Shown: piece by piece, positions 41,432 to 50,700 of the stretch
How positions within the stretch are numbered: position 1 is the first letter of the stretch
How the letters are laid out: every line of letters begins with the position of its first letter
NCBI GenBank assembly: GCA_937974845.1
Contig: CALJVC010000126.1
Location: forward strand, 1-52,379
Source: an uncultured Pseudogracilibacillus sp.
GTDB lineage: Bacteria; Bacillota; Bacilli; Bacillales; Amphibacillaceae
DNA length: 52,379 nucleotides
Direction of reading: 5' to 3'
The notes under the pieces: generated by a model
The model's input: only the letters and a program-made list of their open reading frames with translations
What the model was told of the DNA's origin: nothing
Databases searched by the model: none
Translations under genes and position numbers: made by a program

Positions 41432-42808
41432 ATGAAATTAAATATTACAGCCCGCTATTTACTATCCCTTCTCTTTATTGTCGTTACAGTCTTCTTCGTC
41501 AATGGGCTCATCTTCATCGGCCTCATCCTCTACCAGCAAGAAAAAGGGCATTTCTTCTTTACGAGCGACTATGGTGAAAATTTTGCCCGTTCTTTCATGG
41601 AGGACTTTTCCTTGCTAGACGACGGCACCGTCAAACTTTCCGACGCCGGATACGATAAGTTAAAGGAGGCCGGTGCCTGGATTGAGATCCTTAATGAAGA
41701 AGGGACAGTTGTACAAACGTTTCCAGAACATCAAGGCAAGACGACGCACTACCGTCCCGTCGAACTCATCCATCGTTATAAGTACATGGATGATGAATTA
41801 AACACTTACTTTATCGGGGAATTTGAACAATATAGCTATCTTGTAATCAATCCGAACCTAGATGTCAGAAGGTACACCTTTCTCGTTAATGACCGGAACC
41901 TTTTTACAAGTATCGCCGACTTTACAATCCTAGCCCTGATTATTAACCTCTTTATCGCCTTACTTGTCGGATATGTATTCAGCCTCTTCTTTACCCGTCC
42001 GATTAAAGGTATGACAAAGCAAATCAAAGCCTTGAAAGAACGTCGGTTCATCGAAGATAAATCTAAAGAAAAAGGAATCTATAAAAAAGTTTTTGCCGAC
42101 TTAAACGATGTCGCCCATACGTTACAACAGTACGAAAAGGAAAGGGAAAAACTCGAAGTGATGCGGGAGGAATGGATTCGAAATGTCTCCCACGATATTA
42201 AAACTCCCCTATCCTCCATTAGAGGCTATGCTGAGCTTTTAAAAAGCGACGGTTTAACCGACGAAGAGCGCCTGCAATATGCCTCCGTTGTAGAAAGACA
42301 GTCCTTATATATCCGAGAATTACTAGATGACTTCAACCTTTCCTTACGTCTACGTAACGAGGAGCTAAGTCTAAAGAAAGAACGGACTAATATGGTCACC
42401 TTCGTTCGAGAACTAGTGATCGATCTTTTAAATGATCCACAGTTCCAAACCGAAGAAATTAACTTCCGCCAAACTGACGAAGCAATATACTGGGAGATCG
42501 ACCGCCATTTAATGAAACGGGCAATCCTGAACCTCCTATACAATGCCTTTATCCATAATGACAAGGTCCAGGTCACCGTTACCATCGCTCCTGATCGCCT
42601 TATCATCGAAGACGACGGAATCGGCATTTCAAAAGAAGAACAAGCAAAAATCTTCGACCGTTACTACCGAGCAACAAATACAAAAACAATTAAAGGAACC
42701 GGCCTAGGAATGGCCATTTCCCGCGATATCATCGAAGCCCATCAAGGAAAGATAGAACTCGAAAGCGAACCAGGCCTAGGGACTAAGATTACCCTTTATT
42801 TAACCTAA
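41432..42808 (+). CDS. Sensor histidine kinase with extracytoplasmic domain
   Basis: A 458-residue membrane kinase. Helices at about 10-34 and 163-187 flank an extracytoplasmic domain of roughly 130 residues. Then come a linker, the phosphoacceptor box WIRNVSHDIKTPLSS (His254) and an ATPase domain with NLLYNAF, IEDDGIGI and GTGLGMAI. BceS/YxdK-type kinases next to such transporters normally have only a few residues between two helices; this one is of a different class. ATG at 41432 follows AAAGGTG. It is co-transcribed with the response regulator. Confidence 0.92.
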   Translation: MKLNITARYLLSLLFIVVTVFFVNGLIFIGLILYQQEKGHFFFTSDYGENFARSFMEDFSLLDDGTVKLSDAGYDKLKEAGAWIEILNEEGTVVQTFPEHQGKTTHYRPVELIHRYKYMDDELNTYFIGEFEQYSYLVINPNLDVRRYTFLVNDRNLFTSIADFTILALIINLFIALLVGYVFSLFFTRPIKGMTKQIKALKERRFIEDKSKEKGIYKKVFADLNDVAHTLQQYEKEREKLEVMREEWIRNVSHDIKTPLSSIRGYAELLKSDGLTDEERLQYASVVERQSLYIRELLDDFNLSLRLRNEELSLKKERTNMVTFVRELVIDLLNDPQFQTEEINFRQTDEAIYWEIDRHLMKRAILNLLYNAFIHNDKVQVTVTIAPDRLIIEDDGIGISKEEQAKIFDRYYRATNTKTIKGTGLGMAISRDIIEAHQGKIELESEPGLGTKITLYLT

Positions 42809-42811
42809 AAA

Positions 42812-42855
42812 AATAAGTCGATGCCTCTCTAATAAAGATTAGGCATCGACTTATT
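42812..42855. terminator. Bidirectional terminator between the kinase and the chemoreceptor gene
   Basis: Perfect 15-bp stem AATAAGTCGATGCCT with AGGCATCGACTTATT around a 14-base loop; A-rich on the left. Confidence 0.9.
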
Positions 42856-42864
42856 CTATTAGCA

Positions 42865-44610
42865 TTAACTACCCTCTTTTAAACGGAAGCGATTTGTATG
42901 GTCTAATAAAGATTGCGAAAGGGTTAACAGTTCCAAACCAACCTCATGGGTTCCTGCTAACTGAAGCCTCTGTCTATCGCTATAAGCATGCATTTCATCC
43001 ACTCTTTCTAAAGTCCCTCGAGCGACCACGGCAAAGCGATCTGTCGTTTCCTGTAAGGAAGGTAGCGCCTCCCTTAATTGCAACATCCCCTCCTCCATCC
43101 ACTGTTGACTTTCCCGCACTTGTTGGATTCCTTGCATCAATCGTTCAAGTGCTTCCCGGGAAGCCGTCGATTTATCCAAGGTCAGACGAATCTTGGATAG
43201 AATCTGTATAAAACCTTCCGATATCTCCTGAGATACCGTCTCTACCTGTACCGTAGACTGCATGATTTGTTCCGCTGCCTGACGTGATTGATCTGCCAGT
43301 TCACGAATTTCCTGAGCCACTACAGAAAAACCCTTCCCCTTTTCTCCAGCATGGGCAGCCTCGATAGAAGCATTCAAAGAAAGAAGATTCGTTTGTTCAG
43401 CAATATCCTGGATAACCCCATTCAATTGACGGATGGAATCGGATTCCAACTCGACCTGTTCTACGACCTTGCTTAACTGCTGAAAATCCTTTTCGAAAGA
43501 GTCGATCGTATCGATTAATTCTGTCGTTGTCTCCTTCCCCCGACTCGCCGTATCTACCATCTCTTCCTGACTTTCAAGAACTAAATCTAAACGATGGTTA
43601 AACTCGGCCATTTGTTCCGTTAACTGGCTAAAAGTCTCCATACTAGCCTCCGATTTTTCTACCGTATCCTCCGCTCCGTTTCTTACTAAATTAACAATAT
43701 CAACAAGCCGTTCACTCGAAGCCAAGGTAGAATCAGAAGAATTCTGTAAATCACTTCCCTTATGCTCCAATTCACGCACCGTCTCTTTCAACTCCTCAAC
43801 CATCTCAATCATAAAACGAATCATCGCACTATAACTTTTATGTAAGGACTGGATTTCTGGAATCGTCGTCGATAAAGGACTCGGTTCATGTAGCTTCCCC
43901 TCCCGAACCTCCCGCATTCTCGTCCGTAAAGTTGTCAAAGGAGAGGTAATACTTCGAACAAAAAAGACTAAGATAATCGAAGCGATAACAATAACCCCGA
44001 TAGATAAAAATAGAAGCAGCTTAGCCAAATGATACACCGGCTCTAAATAACTTTTCGTAGGCACCATTAAAACAAAAGTAGCATCGATTTCCTCCATAGG
44101 TTGAAAGGCGAAAGTAAACTCCCTCCCCTCCAATGTTTCATGGATAACACCCTTGCCTGTTTTCTGTATTTCCTCTATCAGTCCCTTAGACACCTCCGGC
44201 GGTTTATTTTCGCTAAAACGGAAAGGGTGAACCTCATCCCCTCGAATATAGACATAGTAGGAAGGCATCTTCTCCTTCAACAATTCCCCATGTTGCGCCC
44301 GTAAACTTTGGTTTAATTGTTGTAAAAAATAATCTTCATCCGTTACATATAAAAACTGTAAATTACTCGCCATTTGCCCCGTCAATTCTACCTCTCTTAC
44401 CAAGCGATTCTCTATCTTCTCTAGCATTTCCTTACTCATCAATTGATAAGAAATAAAACCTAACGTAAAAATAGAAAGCGATAATAAAATAGTAAAAATA
44501 AGCACTAGCCGGTAGGTTAAGTTAAGATCTTCTAAAAATCTTCGAATAAATCCACGCTTTTTATCGGAAATATCCTTCTTTTTTCCTGAGTATCTAGCCT
44601 TAAATTCCAT
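42865..44610 (-). CDS. Methyl-accepting chemotaxis protein
   Basis: A 581-residue chemoreceptor with helix 1 at about residues 32-56, an extracytoplasmic region of about 145 residues, helix 2 at about 203-223, HAMP, and a signalling domain with the tip IAEQTNLLSLNASIEAAHAG. The extracytoplasmic part lacks the single-Cache pattern of the receptor at 26108, so the two probably sense different ligands. The ATG at 44610 follows AAAGGAG by nine bases; an ATG eight codons upstream overlaps that site. Convergent with the two-component operon. Confidence 0.92.
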   Translation of the reverse strand: MEFKARYSGKKKDISDKKRGFIRRFLEDLNLTYRLVLIFTILLSLSIFTLGFISYQLMSKEMLEKIENRLVREVELTGQMASNLQFLYVTDEDYFLQQLNQSLRAQHGELLKEKMPSYYVYIRGDEVHPFRFSENKPPEVSKGLIEEIQKTGKGVIHETLEGREFTFAFQPMEEIDATFVLMVPTKSYLEPVYHLAKLLLFLSIGVIVIASIILVFFVRSITSPLTTLRTRMREVREGKLHEPSPLSTTIPEIQSLHKSYSAMIRFMIEMVEELKETVRELEHKGSDLQNSSDSTLASSERLVDIVNLVRNGAEDTVEKSEASMETFSQLTEQMAEFNHRLDLVLESQEEMVDTASRGKETTTELIDTIDSFEKDFQQLSKVVEQVELESDSIRQLNGVIQDIAEQTNLLSLNASIEAAHAGEKGKGFSVVAQEIRELADQSRQAAEQIMQSTVQVETVSQEISEGFIQILSKIRLTLDKSTASREALERLMQGIQQVRESQQWMEEGMLQLREALPSLQETTDRFAVVARGTLERVDEMHAYSDRQRLQLAGTHEVGLELLTLSQSLLDHTNRFRLKEGS

Positions 44611-44712
44611 ACAATCGAACTCCTTTCCTAGCATCCCACCTCCATCCTAACAAGTAAATGTAAAAGCAATATCAATTCCATGTAAAGAAGATGTAAAAGT
44701 TGTTAATGAAAT

Positions 44713-44778
44713 AAAAAAACTGCCCCCCTTACCGGCTTCCGGATAATTCATATATCCGGACAAGCCTTGGGGGACAGT
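44713..44778 (-). terminator. Large terminator after the P1B-type ATPase gene
   Basis: Outer stem ACTGTCCCCC with GGGGGCAGT and inner stem TCCGGATA with TATCCGGA, separated by an internal loop, then seven U on the minus strand. Confidence 0.85.
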
Positions 44779-44793
44779 CTTTTTACCTATTTT

Positions 44794-46737
44794 TTACCTT
44801 AACATACGTAAGCCGTTTAAAATAACTAAAATAGTACTTCCTTCATGCCCTATAACTCCTAACGGTAAGTCGATCACTTGGAAGAAGTTCGACACGATTA
44901 AGACCGCAATGACCGCTAAAGAAAAGAAAATATTTTGCTTAATAATTCGGTTCATCTTAATCGACGTTTGGATTGTATCGGTCAACTTAGATAAATCGTT
45001 TTTCATTAAAATTACATCGGCAGTCTCTAAAGCGATATCCGTACCTTCTCCCATCGCTACTCCCACATCGGCTAAGGCTAAGGCTGGGGCATCATTAATT
45101 CCATCACCAACCATAGCAACTTTTCCTTCTTCCCGAATAAGCTCACGAATATGGTCGACCTTTTCATTCGGTAAACAACCCGCTACATAATGATCGATGC
45201 CTGTTTCCTCTGCAACAGCCTTCGCTGTAATTTCGTTATCGCCGGTTAACATCACTGTCTTAATGCCTAGCTCCTTTAACTGGCGAATCGCCTCCTTCGC
45301 TTCCGGACGAACCGTATCCTTTAAAGCATACAGAGCCACGATTTTTCCTTGATGCCCGACATAGACGACTGTTTTCCCTTCGCTAGCTAGCTTTTGATCC
45401 TGTTCGCCATAAAATAGGGAGGTTTCCTCCTCACTGACAGCAAAGGATTTTCTACCGATAAACCACTCCTCCCCATCCACTTGACCAACAACCCCTTTTC
45501 CACTGACGGTTTCCATATGGTCGAGAACCGTCGTAAAAGAAGTTTGTTCTAAGGTTTGTAAGGTAAATCTTTTAATAGCTACCGCTAAAGGATGGGTCGA
45601 CTCCGCTTCAATAGCTCCCACAATTTCGTGTACCTTTGCCTCATCATAATCAGGATGGATATAAACGTCTGTAACTTCAGGAGTACCCTTCGTCAACGTT
45701 CCCGTCTTATCGAAGGCAAAGACATTCATTTGGCTAATGTTTTCTACATGGAGTCCGCCTTTAAAAAGGACACCGTTTTTCGCACTTTTAGAAATTGCCG
45801 ATAAAGTAGCTGGCATAATAGAAGCTACTAAAGCACACGGGGAGGCAACGACAAGTAACACCATGGCACGGTAGATACTTTCTGTCAATGTCCAACCGAA
45901 AAATAAATACGGAACAAACATCATTAACACAACGACAAGTAAGACGATATTAACATAGGTACTTTCAAATTTTTCGATAAAAAGTTGAATCGGTGACTTT
46001 TCATCCTTCGCCGATTGCACCATTTCAATAATCTTTTGTACGATTGTTTCGTTAGCTTCTTTTGTAATTTCGACAGTGATCGAACCATTTAAAGCAACGG
46101 TTCCAGCAAAGACCTCTTCCCCATAACCCTTGGTCATAGGAATCGACTCGCCGGTAATAGCACTTTCATCTACAGAAGTCGAACCCTTTACAATCTTACC
46201 ATCTGCTGGAATACGTTCGCTTGCCAAAACATAAATATAGTCACCGACCTCGAGCTCAGAGACAGGAACGATTCTCTCCTTGCCATCTTCTACAATTCTA
46301 GCAATCTCTGGTTGCAACTCCATCAACGAATGAATCTCTTTATTACTTTTGTTTAAAGTATAAGTTTCCAAAGCTCCTGCTAGGGCAAAAATAAAGATTA
46401 AAATAGCCCCCTCGGTCCAATAACCAATTAAGGCAGAACCGATTGCTGCAATGATCATGAGAAGTTCTACATTAAGCTCTTTCTTCTCAATCGTATCGGT
46501 AATTCCTTCTTTGGCCTGCGCATAGCCACCGATTATAAAGGCGACGATATGCAGGATGACCCATAGACTATGGGGAATAACCCCTGTTAAAGACCATGTA
46601 ATTAAAATAATCAATCCACTAGATAAAGCTGCGATTAATTCTCCATGCTTCTCCAAAAAACTAGCTTCTTGCTTCCACGCTTTTGCTTGTTTTTCTTCAA
46701 TGCACGAAGTACCTTGCGCTTGAATATTTGTCGACAT
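44794..46737 (-). CDS. pfeT: P1B-4-type metal-efflux ATPase (PfeT/FrvA-like)
   Basis: A 647-residue P-type ATPase without N-terminal metal-binding domains. TGES lies at 195-198, the membrane metal-site motif is SPC (299-301) instead of CPC, the phosphorylated residue is Asp343 in DKTGT, and HEGS lies at 631-634. The SPC plus HEG(S/G) pair defines subgroup P1B-4, which exports Fe(II), Co(II) or related ions; B. subtilis PfeT and Listeria FrvA are Fe(II) pumps. The ATG at 46737 follows TTGGAGG. Its promoter is a perfect sigma-A consensus overlapped by PerR- and Fur-like boxes, which supports an iron role. Cobalt or zinc export is possible. Confidence 0.9.
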   Translation of the reverse strand: MSTNIQAQGTSCIEEKQAKAWKQEASFLEKHGELIAALSSGLIILITWSLTGVIPHSLWVILHIVAFIIGGYAQAKEGITDTIEKKELNVELLMIIAAIGSALIGYWTEGAILIFIFALAGALETYTLNKSNKEIHSLMELQPEIARIVEDGKERIVPVSELEVGDYIYVLASERIPADGKIVKGSTSVDESAITGESIPMTKGYGEEVFAGTVALNGSITVEITKEANETIVQKIIEMVQSAKDEKSPIQLFIEKFESTYVNIVLLVVVLMMFVPYLFFGWTLTESIYRAMVLLVVASPCALVASIMPATLSAISKSAKNGVLFKGGLHVENISQMNVFAFDKTGTLTKGTPEVTDVYIHPDYDEAKVHEIVGAIEAESTHPLAVAIKRFTLQTLEQTSFTTVLDHMETVSGKGVVGQVDGEEWFIGRKSFAVSEEETSLFYGEQDQKLASEGKTVVYVGHQGKIVALYALKDTVRPEAKEAIRQLKELGIKTVMLTGDNEITAKAVAEETGIDHYVAGCLPNEKVDHIRELIREEGKVAMVGDGINDAPALALADVGVAMGEGTDIALETADVILMKNDLSKLTDTIQTSIKMNRIIKQNIFFSLAVIAVLIVSNFFQVIDLPLGVIGHEGSTILVILNGLRMLR

Positions 46738-46755
46738 ATAAATTCCTCCAACTAA

Positions 46756-46836
46756 TTGATAATAATTATTATTATCAATTATTTGTAATTATTCTAATTT
46801 AGTAATTATTATAATCTAATACTATTCCTATGTCAA
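46756..46836 (-). promoter_or_regulatory. Consensus promoter of pfeT with Fur- and PerR-like boxes
   Basis: On the minus strand: -35 TTGACA (46836-46831), a 17-base spacer and -10 TATAAT (46813-46808), a perfect match to the consensus. The -10 is overlapped by TTATAATAATTACTA (46814-46800), close to the PerR box TTATAATNATTATAA at 12 of 14 positions. Downstream, a perfect 23-bp palindrome (46756-46778, arms TTGATAATAAT / ATTATTATCAA) matches the 19-bp Fur box at 17 of 19 positions. It sits between the transcription start and the ribosome binding site. Confidence 0.8.
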
Positions 46837-46920
46837 CCGAAGGAAACTGTCGTAGGTTTCTTTCCTTATAAGATAAAAAGGGCTAAGTTTTGCGTACAGC
46901 CAACTAGCCAATTAAACAAT

Positions 46921-46955
46921 AAAAAAACCGTCTAGACTTTTTCAAATCTAGACGG
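46921..46955 (-). terminator. Terminator after the nitroreductase gene
   Basis: CCGTCTAGA (46955-46947) pairs with TCTAGACGG (46936-46928), followed by seven U on the minus strand. Confidence 0.9.
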
Positions 46956-46972
46956 TAGATAGTTTGATATCT

Positions 46973-47554
46973 TTATTCCTGGAATTTTCCTTCAAAAACG
47001 AACTCACTTTGTGGACGGCGGTCAGAAGGTACTTCCCTTTCTTTATTTTTCTCCGAAAGTGGTGCATCCGGATCGTGGTAGCCAATAGCTACTACCGCTT
47101 GCACCTCGTATTCATCAGGTAAACCTAATACTTCCTTTGCCTTTTCTCCATCGAAGCCACCCATTCCATGAGTAATTAACCCTTGTCTCGTCGCTTCTAA
47201 AGTTAAGTAACCCCAGGCCGTTCCGGTATCGAAAGCGTGGAAATGGTTAGGGTCTCCCTCTTCATTTCGGGTCGTTTTAGATACGACGGCTAATAATACC
47301 GGCGCCCGGTGGCACCATTCAACATTACCTTCAAAAATAAAAGATAAGAACTTTTCCTTATCTTCTTCCTTCGTTGCATAGATGAAGTGCCACGGTTGCC
47401 AATTCGCCGCGGATGGCGCCCAACGAGCCGCTTCAAAAATACTATGTAACTTTTCCTTTTCAACTTCCTTTGTCGAAAAAGCTCTCGGCGACCAACGTTC
47501 TATGTAAACCGGGTCAATTGGATAATCTGCTTGTCTTTTGTTGTTTGTTGCCAT
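46973..47554 (-). CDS. Nitroreductase family protein
   Basis: A 193-residue FMN-type nitroreductase. The N-terminal RWSPRAFSTKEV, the flavin-binding APSAANWQPWHFIYA, and VVAIGYHDPDAP near the end fit the family. Family members reduce quinones, nitro compounds or similar electrophiles. It is only distantly like the nitroreductase at 13713. The ATG at 47554 follows AAAAGGAG. It stands alone upstream of pfeT on the same strand but separated from it by a terminator. Confidence 0.9.
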   Translation of the reverse strand: MATNNKRQADYPIDPVYIERWSPRAFSTKEVEKEKLHSIFEAARWAPSAANWQPWHFIYATKEEDKEKFLSFIFEGNVEWCHRAPVLLAVVSKTTRNEEGDPNHFHAFDTGTAWGYLTLEATRQGLITHGMGGFDGEKAKEVLGLPDEYEVQAVVAIGYHDPDAPLSEKNKEREVPSDRRPQSEFVFEGKFQE

Positions 47555-47789
47555 ATGTCAATCTCCTTTTCATCCTAATATGTTTATCATATACAACTAT
47601 AGAAAGCTAATTCAACAATTTTGTTTATAAAATACTCAACCCTCGATTAGAACAAGATTTTTCCTTCCCTGACTTCCATCTCTACCCTAACTTTTTTACT
47701 TCGACAATTCCTATATCCGATTTAACATTTAAGACTTTTACTTCAAGGTTTTGCTTAAATTATTAGGAATTTAGTTATAAAGTTCTATT

Positions 47790-50700
47790 TTGTTTAGTTT
47801 TTGTTTATTTCTCCGGTTTATATTGGAAATAAGAAAAAATAATCCCATTGTTAAAAATCATCGAAACATACTTATGGTTAATTATTCCTCTATTTACTTG
47901 ACCTTCACTTGGAACCTCGGAGCCGTCGAATCTTTAGAGGAGGAACAGTTCTACTTACCTGATAACCTTGAAGTCGAAGCAATGCAAAAAGCTCCCCTAG
48001 ACGATCAGGATAAAGACCTCGGCACCTATACAGTACACGAAGATGGAAAAGTAGAACTATCCCTTAACAAAGCAACAACCGACAAAAAAGGACACTTCAC
48101 GATTCAAGCCAAACTCAAAGAGGATGCTTTAACTGACGATGAAGCAAAACTAACCTTTACTTTTTCTAACAAAAGTAAAACCATCATTGTTCCCCTAGAA
48201 TCTAACACAGACGAGAAAACTACTTCTCAAGACAATCATGGCCACGAAAGTACCTTACTCAAAACAACCGATCATTCTGAAGCGAAGGAAAATACTCGCT
48301 CCATCGCACCGATGGCGACCGTAGACGATACTAAAGCCATAACCCTTGATCAAAGCTATTCTAATCAGGAATCAGATGACTCATTTAAAACAACCTACTA
48401 CATTGACGAAGATATTACCTATGAAGTGAACTTAACCATTAGCGGTAATGAAACAACCCTAACAAACTATATCTTAAAAATTGAATTCCCTAGCGAACAT
48501 TCCAGTAGCACATGGAAAGTAATCCTACCAGAACTAGCCTCTAACGTAAAGTATAAAAACGAAGATGGCAATCGCGTTGCTTATATTACTTTCCCTACCC
48601 TTTCCGGCGGGACAAAACTTTCCTTCCCGGTAGAAATAAAATTTAAGGGAGGAACACACGGAAGCCTCGTACCAGAAGGCTATCGTTTACCAGTCGATGT
48701 GAGCCTCTTAAATGCCGATAAAGAGCTGGTAAAATCCGCTAACACCCTATACTTTGAAGCAATCTATCCGGAAATAGGTTTTTCGAAAAGAATTAATAAT
48801 AAAAACTTCAATGGACAGAGTATTTTTGCAGGAATTGTTGAAGAAGACATAGTAGCGGAAAATGGGGCCGTAGATATCCCCTTTAACTTTACCTTAACCA
48901 ATATTTACAATAACCCAAAAATTCGCAGCATGGCAGAGGCAACCATTATCGATACCTTGCCACCAAACGCTACCTTCGAACCCGAAAAAAACCCCGGATG
49001 GGAATTGAGCGAAGACGGGACAAAGATTTCCAAAACTTATAAAGGCTCAACTAACTCTGAGTTAGTTCAAGCGATCGAAGAGGATACATTACTGCTTAGT
49101 TTCCCAGGAGCAAAGATTAATGAAACTATAAAAAACGAAGCAGAGATTCACTTTGTTCAAAAAAATAAGCAAGAATATGAACCAGACTATACCTATTCCA
49201 ATAGTATCGACTTCGTCTTAGATGGAGATTTAACTGGAAATTTCTTCTATAAAACTGCTAATAGTAATCAAAAGAACATTTATAATACAAACTTAGGGAA
49301 ACAAGATCTACAAGAATGGTCCATCCGTGTTGCAAACCCAACAGGAGTAGAATTACGCGACATTGTCATTTTAGACGACCAACTCGATGAGAGATTAGAA
49401 TTTCACTCTGTCAAGCCCTTAACCTTCAACTACTTTGAAGATAGCGAGATAGAATTCATTGCTATCGTCGATGAAGAAGGAACAGAGGTAAAACTTCAAG
49501 AAGAAGACGGAAAAATATTATTCCCAGAAGGCAGCAAAGCCCTGAAAGTAAAAATCGATCGTCTCGCTCCCTATACTAGCGACCAATATTTCTATTTCTA
49601 TACGAAACTAAAAAATCCAGCAGACATCGACTATGATGAAGAGGAATCGTCAAATAACCTCTTCCCTAACGAAGCTATAATAGATGCCTATGGGGTCATT
49701 CCAGATTATCCAGAATATAAACAAAAGCTTGAAGCTTCTAACTCCGACCGTTATACATTAGTAGAAGTCGATGAAAAAGTAAAAATTTCCAAATCGATTT
49801 TATCTCCAAAAACTCAATACCTAGAAGGGGACAACATTACTTTTAACTTAGTCTTTCAACCTTCTAAGGACGTGCAGGCAGATCGAGTATTTAAAAATGC
49901 CAAGTTTATCGACTTTGTACCGGAAGGACTCACACCACGTGAAAACTCCAACTATACAATTATCGAAGATTATAAAGATACCGGACGAACAGCGGTCATT
50001 TACGAGCTTGGTGACTTAAAAGGAAACGAAAGAATTTCACGAAGCCTTTACGCAACAGTAAACAAGCTATCTGAGGAAGGCGTTAATACAAACGAAGTAT
50101 ACTTTGTTTATGAAGGCGAGCAACTCCCTATTGATGGGGACAATAAAGCTCCCGATCAGTACGACCTCTATGGAGACGGAGACACGCAAAAAGAAATTAA
50201 CTATGCAACGGTAGATTACAATTACATCCCTGTCAAAGAAGTCGTATCCCGTAAATATATCAAAAAAGATACGTCCAACATCTGGTCAGCAAAAGGAATC
50301 ACAACTAAAGAGAATGAAGCTTTCCAATACCGGTTGAACGTCGTCAATAACCTAGACGTCGATTTAAATAAACTCATGATTTATGAAGTTCTCCCTTATA
50401 AAGGAGACAATGCTATCGTCACCAATGAAAATAATGAACGGGTATCCCGGGAATCTGTTTTTAGCAACTATCTCACCGGAGCCATCAAAAGTCCCGAAGG
50501 CTTTACGACATACTACACGACAGACGATATTCCTGAAAAGGAAACAGAAGCAATTCATCAGTTAAACTGGAAAACAAGCTTATCCGACTACTCAAAGACG
50601 ACAGCAATTAAAATTGTTATGGACGAAAATCACGAATTAAAAAGTAAAGAACAAATAGACTTTATTTTACCTATGAAAGCTCCGAAACAATGGAACCTAG

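Noticed and set aside
42226..42627. Reading frame on the minus strand inside the histidine kinase gene (133 codons)
   Set aside because: Lies opposite a clear kinase domain, has no ribosome binding site and reads as a basic, serine-rich translation typical of an antisense shadow.
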